Shown here piece by piece: positions 4,395-9,446 of a stretch of DNA of 9,446 nucleotides. The notes under the pieces were generated by a model. That model saw only the letters and a list, made by a program, of their open reading frames with translations, had not been told where the DNA came from and did not search any database. Location: NCBI GenBank assembly GCA_017853455.1, contig JAFMJM010000082.1, forward strand, positions 1 through 9,446, read 5' to 3'. The stretch's first letter is position 1. Every line of letters starts with the position of its first letter. Position numbers and translations under genes: made by a program. Source of the stretch: Acidimicrobiia bacterium (lineage in GTDB: Bacteria; Actinomycetota; Acidimicrobiia; IMCC26256; PALSA-555).

Positions 4395-7214
4395 TCAGTC
4401 GACCTCGGGGACCTCGATCGCGCCACGGGCCTCCATCGCCTCGAGCTCCTCGACCGTCATCAGCACCGCCCGGGCCTTCGAGCCCTCCGACGGTCCGACG
4501 ACGCCCCGGCGCTCGAGCAGGTCCATCAGGCGACCCGCGCGCGAGAACCCGACCCGCAGCTTGCGCTGCAACATGCTGGTCGAGCCCATGCCGCTGCGCA
4601 CGACCAGGCTCATCGCCTCGCCGAGCAGCTCGTCGTCGTCCTCGGGGTCGCCCCCCGGACCGCTGCCACCGGGCGCGTCGTCGGCGATGCCCTCGACGTA
4701 GCGGGTCTCGGTGCTCTGGCGCTTCCAGTGCGCGACGACCTTGCGCACGCAGTCCTCGTCGACCCAGGCGCACTGGATGCGCTGGGCCCGGCTCGACGAG
4801 GCCGTGACCATCAGCAGGTCGCCCTTGCCCACCAGCTTCTCGGCGCCGGCCTGGTCGAGGATGACCCGGGAGTCCTGGAGGCTCGTCACGGAGAACGCCA
4901 ACCGGCTGGGCACGTTGGCCTTGATCACGCCGGTGATGACGTCGACCGAGGGCCGCTGCGTGGCGATCACCAGGTGGATGCCGACGGCGCGTGCCATCTG
5001 GGCGATCCGGCACACGCTGGCCTCGACGTCGCGGGCGGCCACCATCATCAGGTCGTTGAGCTCGTCGATGACGATGACGATGAACGGCAGCCGCTCGTAG
5101 CCCCGACCGGTGACGGGATCGGGCTCGTCGGGCGTGGGGAGGTCGCCGCGGTCGACGGCGGCGTTGTACCCCGTGATGTCGCGGAAGCCCGCCTCGGCGA
5201 GGGTCTCGTAGCGCATGTCCATCTCGCGCACGGCCCAGTCGAGGGCGTTGGCGGCCTTCTTCGGGTTGGTGACCACCGGGGTGAGGAGGTGCGGCAGGTC
5301 GTTGTAGGCGCCCAATTCGACCCGCTTGGGGTCGACCAGGATGAGCCGCACCTGCTCGGGCGTGTTGCGGATCGCGAGCGACGTCACCAGCGAGTTGATG
5401 CAGCTCGACTTGCCCGCACCCGTCGAGCCGGCGATCAGCGCGTGCGGCAGCGTCGCGAGGTTGAGCATCACGGGGCGGCCGGCGATGTCGCGCCCCAGCC
5501 CGATCTCGAGCGGATGGTCGGCGGACTTGGCCTCGGGCGAGGTGAGGATGTCACCGAGGGTCACGAGCTGGCGCTGGCGGTTGGGGACCTCGACGCCGAT
5601 CGCGCTCCGACCCGGGATCGGGGCGAGGATGCGCACGTCGGGCGAGGCCATCGCGTAGGCGATGTCGTTGCTCAGTGCCGTGACCCGGTTGACCTTGACG
5701 CCAGGGGCGAGCTCGAGCTCGTACCGCGTGACCGTCGGACCGACCGTGGTCCCCACCAGGGTCGCGTCGACGCCGTGCTGGAGCAGGGCCGCCTGCAGCG
5801 TCTGCCCACCCTCGTCGATGCCCGCCTTCGGCGGTCCCGACCGGTCGCCACGCTTGAGGATCTTCGGGTCGGGGAGACGCCAGTTGGCGTGGCCGAGGTC
5901 GAGAGCGGCCTGGCGACCGGGACCGGCGTCGATGACCGGCACGTCGACGGCCCGGGGGGCGGGGGCCGGCTCGTCGGGCTCGTCGAGCAGCCCGGGATCG
6001 TCGGCGACGGCGTCGACCATGGCGATACCGTCGGACTCGGCGTCGTAGAGCGACACCGCCGGGACGTCGACCAGGGTGGCGTCGGGGTCGAACGGCGGCA
6101 GGTCGGTGACCGTGGCGTGCGGGTCGAAGGTGGGATCGTCGGGCTCGGCGTCGGCCTCGGCGGCCCACCCGGACGCGTCGAGCGCCGGGGCCGCGGGCGC
6201 GACCGGTGGCGCGGTCGGGACGGGCGGACCACCGGCCAGGGCGTCGATCTCGGGGTCGCGCGTCGGGTCGACGCCGACGCCGACGCCGACGGCCGGGGCC
6301 GGGGCCGGATCGGCGACCATCGCCAGGGCCGGGTCGCGGAAGCCCTCCGGCGGAGTGGCGAACCCCGGGTCGTCGTCGAACGGCTCGAACGGGTCGTCGG
6401 GGTGGACGTCGGCGAACGCCCGGGCCCGACCCCCGGCCCACCGTCCGGCCCGGCCGATCCCGGCCAGGACCCGCCGCATCGGGACCCCGGGAGCCATCAG
6501 CACCCCGAGGAGGGCGAGGCCGCCGAAGATGACGGCGCTGCCGACGGTCCCGGCGACCGCCACCAGCGGCGCCCCGATCAGCGCGCCCAGGTAGCCGGCG
6601 GAGTCGCGGAGGGTGTCGACCGGGGCCGAGAGCGGCGGGGCACCGGTGGCGAGGTAGGCGATGCCGAGCCCGGCGAGGGCGCAGCACCCGAGCCCGACCC
6701 CGACCCGCCAGGGGGCGGCGGGCACGTAGGGAGCGACCGGCGGCGCGTCGGCCTCGGAGGCGGCGGCCGGGACCTCGTCGTGCCCAGGGCGCCAGAAGAA
6801 CAGGAGGATCGCCAGGCCCAGGCAGACCACGGGCACGGCGTAGCGCCCGACGCCGAACAGGGCGCCGGTCACCGAGGCCAGCCCCCGGCCGATGCCACCG
6901 GCGGCGTCGCCGAAGAGACCGAGGGCGGTGAGCGCCCCGACCACGAGCAGGACGATGGCGGCGGCGTCGGGGCCGTGTCCGCGCAGCTGGTCGGCGGCCT
7001 CGGCCCGGTGGCGGTCCCAGGCAGCACCCCGGGCGGGCGCGGTGCGGGCCGGCGCCGACTTCGCCGCGGTCTTCCGTGCGGCCGTCTTCTTGGCGGTCGT
7101 CTTCTTGGCGGGTGCCTTCTTGGCCGGGGCCTTGCGGGCGGAGCCCGACCGGCCCGCGGTCTTCGGAGCGGACTTCGAGCCGGAACCGGAGCGCGCCGGG
7201 GTGCGGGTGGCCAT
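4395..7214 (-). CDS. ftsK: FtsK/SpoIIIE-family DNA translocase
   Basis: This 939-residue septal DNA pump clears chromosomes from the closing division septum. A Lys/Ala/Thr-rich basic tail (about 1-65, with repeated AKK units) precedes four to five hydrophobic segments (about 83-101, 120-141, 170-190, 208-240) and an acidic Pro/Ala/Asp linker (about 268-435). The motor has Walker A GSTGAGKSS (596-604), LVDPKRVEL (626-634), Walker B IVIVIDEL (712-719) and ATQRPSVDVITGVIKANVPS (751-770). The gamma winged-helix (about 860-920) contains GSTSMLQRKLRVGFSRAGRL and VVGPSEGSKAR, so DNA-orientation reading is likely intact. Residue 720 is Asn where the family usually has Ala (DELAD). An in-frame TGA at 7220-7218 makes ATG 7214 the first possible start. 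There is no proper Shine-Dalgarno; a TGnTAnnnT element lies 6 bases upstream. It follows the SDR gene by 58 bases. Confidence 0.97.
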   Translation of the reverse strand: MATRTPARSGSGSKSAPKTAGRSGSARKAPAKKAPAKKTTAKKTAARKTAAKSAPARTAPARGAAWDRHRAEAADQLRGHGPDAAAIVLLVVGALTALGLFGDAAGGIGRGLASVTGALFGVGRYAVPVVCLGLAILLFFWRPGHDEVPAAASEADAPPVAPYVPAAPWRVGVGLGCCALAGLGIAYLATGAPPLSAPVDTLRDSAGYLGALIGAPLVAVAGTVGSAVIFGGLALLGVLMAPGVPMRRVLAGIGRAGRWAGGRARAFADVHPDDPFEPFDDDPGFATPPEGFRDPALAMVADPAPAPAVGVGVGVDPTRDPEIDALAGGPPVPTAPPVAPAAPALDASGWAAEADAEPDDPTFDPHATVTDLPPFDPDATLVDVPAVSLYDAESDGIAMVDAVADDPGLLDEPDEPAPAPRAVDVPVIDAGPGRQAALDLGHANWRLPDPKILKRGDRSGPPKAGIDEGGQTLQAALLQHGVDATLVGTTVGPTVTRYELELAPGVKVNRVTALSNDIAYAMASPDVRILAPIPGRSAIGVEVPNRQRQLVTLGDILTSPEAKSADHPLEIGLGRDIAGRPVMLNLATLPHALIAGSTGAGKSSCINSLVTSLAIRNTPEQVRLILVDPKRVELGAYNDLPHLLTPVVTNPKKAANALDWAVREMDMRYETLAEAGFRDITGYNAAVDRGDLPTPDEPDPVTGRGYERLPFIVIVIDELNDLMMVAARDVEASVCRIAQMARAVGIHLVIATQRPSVDVITGVIKANVPSRLAFSVTSLQDSRVILDQAGAEKLVGKGDLLMVTASSSRAQRIQCAWVDEDCVRKVVAHWKRQSTETRYVEGIADDAPGGSGPGGDPEDDDELLGEAMSLVVRSGMGSTSMLQRKLRVGFSRAGRLMDLLERRGVVGPSEGSKARAVLMTVEELEAMEARGAIEVPEVD
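6269..6308. repeat. Hexanucleotide repeats in the ftsK linker
   Basis: Two adjacent 6-base repeats are seen on the plus strand: CGACGC three times plus a partial copy (6269-6290), then GGCCGG three times (6291-6308). They encode the Pro-Ala and Val-Gly dipeptide runs (about residues 302-316) in the low-complexity linker between the membrane domain and motor. This is slippage-prone but in frame. Confidence 0.7.
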
Positions 7215-7220
7215 TTCTCA

Positions 7221-7229
7221 ACGGTAACA
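7221..7229 (-). promoter_or_regulatory. Extended -10 element, candidate leaderless promoter of ftsK
   Basis: The minus strand reads TGTTACCGT (7229-7221): a TGn extension followed by the hexamer TACCGT (TAnnnT). If its last base is -7, position +1 is exactly the A of the ftsK ATG at 7214. The lack of a spaced Shine-Dalgarno agrees with a leaderless message, a common type in actinobacteria. No convincing -35 is seen, which an extended -10 can tolerate. Motif and geometry are observed; function is inferred. Confidence 0.5.
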
Positions 7230-7235
7230 GCAGCC

Positions 7236-7254
7236 CCACCAGCCACAGTGGTGG
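7236..7254. repeat. Hairpin in the SDR-ftsK gap
   Basis: CCACCA (7236-7241) and TGGTGG (7249-7254) form a 6-bp inverted repeat around 7 bases, 18 bases past the SDR stop and just upstream of the putative ftsK -10. It could be the end of the SDR message or an operator; no T tract is present. Support is weak. Confidence 0.3.
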
Positions 7255-7272
7255 TTCCGGCCGGTTCCCGGG

Positions 7273-8061
7273 TCAGAGCCCCGAGGTGTAGCCCCCGTCG
7301 ACGGGATAGACCTGCCCGGTGATCCACTCCCCGGCGTCGCTGCAGAGCAGGACCGCCAGGGGCGCCGGGTCGTCGACCCGGCCCAGCCGCTTGATCGGGT
7401 AGGGCCGCAGCATCGCCCGCTCCCGCTCGGGGTCGGCGAGGCCACCCGACGCACCCCCGTGGCGGATCGTCCCGAGGGCGATGCAGTTGACCGTCACCCC
7501 CGCCCGCCCGACCTCGACCGCCAGCCCGCGCGAGAAGCCCATCGCCGCCGCCTTCGCCGCCCCGTAGACGGCCTGGTGGCGCTCACCCCGCCGTCCGGCG
7601 TCGGAGACGATCGTCAGGATCCGGCCCCACCCGGCCTCGAGCATGCCGGGGAGGTAGGTGTGGCTGACGTTGAGGACCCCTTCGAAGTTGATGCGGATGA
7701 CCGGCCCCCACCCGGCGGGGTCGGAGCCGACGAAGTCCTCCATCGTGGCGACGCCGTCGCGGAACGCGCGCACGCCGGTGCCGGCGTTGTTGACCAGGAT
7801 GTCCACGGGCCCGGTGTGCTCGCGCATCGCCCGCACCGACGCCAGGTCGGCCACGTCGCACGTCGCCACTCCCCCGCGCCCGCCGTCGGCACCGATCTCG
7901 GCCACGACCGTCGCCGCCCGGTCGGCGTCGAGGTCGGCGATCCAGACGAAGGCGCCGCAGCGCGCCATGGCCCGGGCGATCGCCCGACCGATGCCGGCAC
8001 CCGCACCGGTGACGAGGGCGGTGCGGCCGGCGAGCAGCTCGGCCGTGTCGCGGAACTCCAT
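7273..8061 (-). CDS. Classical short-chain dehydrogenase/reductase (SDR), substrate unknown
   Basis: This 262-residue NAD(P)-dependent oxidoreductase has a single Rossmann domain and the usual classical SDR length. The cofactor motif TGAGAGIG is at 18-25, NNAG at 91-94, and the catalytic tetrad fits N125, S153, Y166 and K170 (YGAAK), with the normal 13-residue Ser-Tyr spacing. The acidic D43 at the end of beta-strand 2 (IADLD) predicts a preference for NAD over NADP. The C-terminal ITGQVYPVDGGYTSGL is typical of FabG-like SDRs. The ATG at 8061 is fixed by GGAGG (8071-8067) five bases upstream; no signal peptide or membrane segment is seen. It is inserted between rnj and ftsK in the same orientation, with gaps of 83 and 58 bases. 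The substrate cannot be read from sequence; 3-oxoacyl-ACP reductase, alcohol or sugar dehydrogenase roles are all possible, so no gene symbol is given. Confidence 0.92.
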   Translation of the reverse strand: MEFRDTAELLAGRTALVTGAGAGIGRAIARAMARCGAFVWIADLDADRAATVVAEIGADGGRGGVATCDVADLASVRAMREHTGPVDILVNNAGTGVRAFRDGVATMEDFVGSDPAGWGPVIRINFEGVLNVSHTYLPGMLEAGWGRILTIVSDAGRRGERHQAVYGAAKAAAMGFSRGLAVEVGRAGVTVNCIALGTIRHGGASGGLADPERERAMLRPYPIKRLGRVDDPAPLAVLLCSDAGEWITGQVYPVDGGYTSGL

Positions 8062-8144
8062 GGGATCCTCCGAGGTGTCCGGGGCGCGACGACCGGTCGC
8101 CGCTGCGCCGCGAACCGTACCGAACCGGGCCCGGGGGCGCCGGG

Positions 8145-9446
8145 TCAGACCTCGAGGACGACCGGGATGATCGCCGGGCGACGGCGCGTGCGGTTGTTGA
8201 TGAACCGCCCGACCGTGCGGCGGGTGTGCCGACGCAGCGTCTCGAAGTCGGTGGCGCCCTCGGCGGCCGCGGCCGCCAGCGACGCCCGCACCGCGGCCTT
8301 GGCCTCCTCGATGAGGTCGGCGGCCTCGGCCTCGTAGACCCAGCCGCGCGTGACGATCTCGGGACCGGTCACCAGCTCGCCGGTGGCGGCGTCGACCGTG
8401 ACGATCACGACGACGACCCCCTCCTCGGCGAGGTTGCGCCGGTCGCGCAGCACCCCCGAGTCGATGTCGTCGAGGATCCCGTCGACGTACTGGTAGCCGG
8501 CGGGCACCGCCCGCCGCTCGACCTCGAGCATGTCGCCGATGGTGACGGCGTCGCCGTCGGAGCAGAGCAGCACCCGGTCGTCGGCGAGGCCGACGGCCTC
8601 GGCGAGGCGGGCGTGGTGGATGAGGTGGCGGTACTCGCCGTGCACCGGGATGAACCACTCGGGGCGCACCAGGGCGAGCATCACCTTGAGCTCCTCCTGG
8701 GAGGCGTGGCCCGACACGTGCACGGGGGCGTTGCCGTCGTGGACGACCTCGGCGCCGGCGCGGTAGAGGTTGTCGATCACGCGCGACACGTTGGTCTCGT
8801 TCCCCGGGATGGCGTGGGCCGAGATGACCACGACGTCGTCGGCACTCACCTTGAGGTGCTTGTGCTCGTGCGCGGCCATCAGCGACAGCGCGCTCATCGG
8901 CTCACCCTGCGAGCCGGTGCACACCACGCACACCTCGCCGGGCGCGTGGCGGGCGACCTCGTCGACGTCGATCACCCGGTCGTCGGGGAGGTTCAGCATC
9001 CCGAGCTCGCGGGCGAAGGCGGTGTTCTGGATCATCGACCGGCCGACGAAGGCGACCTTGCGTCCGGTCGCGAGCGCGGCCTCGACCACCTGGGCGACCC
9101 GGTGCAGGTGCGACGAGAACGACGCCACGATCACCCGGCGGTCGGGATGGTCGCGCATGACCGAGCGGATGACCGGGCCGACCGACGTCTCCGAGGGCGT
9201 GTAGCCGGGCCGCTCGGCGTTGGTGGAGTCCGAGAGCAGCACCCGCACGCCCTCGCCGGCGATCTGGCCGAGGCGGGGCAGGTCGGTGAGGCGGCCGTCG
9301 AACGGGGTCAGGTCGAGCTTGAAGTCGCCGGTGTGGAGGATCGTGCCGGCGGGCGTCCGGTACGCGGTGGCGAAGGCGTGGGGGACCGAATGGGCGATCG
9401 GCACGAACTCGACGTCGAACGGGCCGATGCGGATGCGGTCGCCGTC
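8145..9446 (-). CDS. rnj: Ribonuclease J, C-terminal 433 residues (5' end beyond window)
   Basis: RNase J is a zinc-dependent metallo-beta-lactamase/beta-CASP nuclease with 5'-exo- and endonuclease activity in mRNA decay and rRNA maturation. The open frame runs to the window edge, so the N-terminal HxHxDH metal motif and the real start are off-window (usual total about 550 residues). Visible, numbered from the edge, are AHSVPH (18-23) with the motif III histidine, HTGDFKLD (38-45) with the metal-bridging Asp, and the beta-CASP block SDSTNAERPGYTPSE (72-86). Further on come TGSQGEPMSAL, HVSGHASQEELK and PVHGEYRHL. The RNase J-type C-terminal domain ends RTRRRPAIIPVVLEV. After HSVP the residue is His where many homologues have Asp. 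The stop at 8145 is 83 bases before the SDR start. GTG codons inside the frame, such as at 9404, are internal valines, not starts. RNase J identity is very likely; J1 versus J2 does not apply. Confidence 0.95.
   Translation of the reverse strand, partial: DGDRIRIGPFDVEFVPIAHSVPHAFATAYRTPAGTILHTGDFKLDLTPFDGRLTDLPRLGQIAGEGVRVLLSDSTNAERPGYTPSETSVGPVIRSVMRDHPDRRVIVASFSSHLHRVAQVVEAALATGRKVAFVGRSMIQNTAFARELGMLNLPDDRVIDVDEVARHAPGEVCVVCTGSQGEPMSALSLMAAHEHKHLKVSADDVVVISAHAIPGNETNVSRVIDNLYRAGAEVVHDGNAPVHVSGHASQEELKVMLALVRPEWFIPVHGEYRHLIHHARLAEAVGLADDRVLLCSDGDAVTIGDMLEVERRAVPAGYQYVDGILDDIDSGVLRDRRNLAEEGVVVVIVTVDAATGELVTGPEIVTRGWVYEAEAADLIEEAKAAVRASLAAAAAEGATDFETLRRHTRRTVGRFINNRTRRRPAIIPVVLEV

Noticed and set aside
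3066..7322. A 1418-codon open frame on the plus strand, antisense to rimO and ftsK.
   Set aside because: Its product is a low-complexity run of Gly, Asp, Arg, His and Val, without any domain. It is the expected antisense shadow of GC-rich third positions in two well-conserved genes.
8062..8144. GC-rich palindromic bases (GGGCCC, GGCGCC) in the rnj-SDR gap, considered as a terminator.
   Set aside because: No stable long stem and no T tract; short palindromes are common at this GC content.
1..9446. tRNA/rRNA genes, insertion sequences, CRISPR arrays, att sites or toxin-antitoxin pairs.
   Set aside because: No cloverleaf, transposase, terminal inverted repeats, regularly spaced repeats or small paired ORFs are visible; nearly all bases are taken by seven core genes.

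Overview
The window comes from a chromosome of very high GC content (roughly 70% by eye) with GTG starts and strong G/C third positions. Every gene I can support lies on the minus strand, so transcription runs from right to left. The gene set and order (rnj, SDR, ftsK, rimO, pgsA, cinA, recA) is typical of Actinomycetota core chromosome. The protein details, and the lack of a ClgR-type regulator between pgsA/cinA and recA, make a deep-branching class such as Acidimicrobiia a reasonable guess. That placement is inference, not shown by the sequence alone.

Layout in transcription order: the 3' part of an RNase J gene (9446-8145, cut by the window edge); a classical NAD-type short-chain dehydrogenase with a good Shine-Dalgarno (8061-7273); a full-length ftsK DNA translocase (7214-4395) with a Lys/Ala-rich N-terminal tail; rimO, the ribosomal protein S12 methylthiotransferase (4316-2907); pgsA, overlapping rimO by the four bases GTGA (2910-2281); cinA (2240-996); a 339-base intergenic region; and the first 218 codons of recA (656-1, cut by the left edge). 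Gaps between genes other than cinA-recA are 83, 58, 78, -4 and 40 bases, so most of the block could be one operon. TAnnnT elements placed 6-7 bases before the ftsK and rimO starts, both of which lack a Shine-Dalgarno, suggest that these two genes also have their own leaderless promoters.

The intergenic region before recA is the most information-rich non-coding part. It holds a 26-bp near-perfect hairpin without a U tract (907-962), a pair of 8-base direct repeats (854-873), a sigma-70-type promoter with a perfect palindromic SOS (LexA) box filling the 17-bp spacer (823-851), and a leader of about 160 bases without any ATG or GTG before the recA start. The picture is of a housekeeping cluster (RNA turnover, chromosome segregation, ribosome modification, phospholipid synthesis, nucleotide/NAD repair) that is transcriptionally separated from a damage-inducible recA.

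I found no mobile element, CRISPR array, RNA gene or clearly novel multi-gene system. The interesting signals are regulatory architecture and a few lineage-specific protein deviations.
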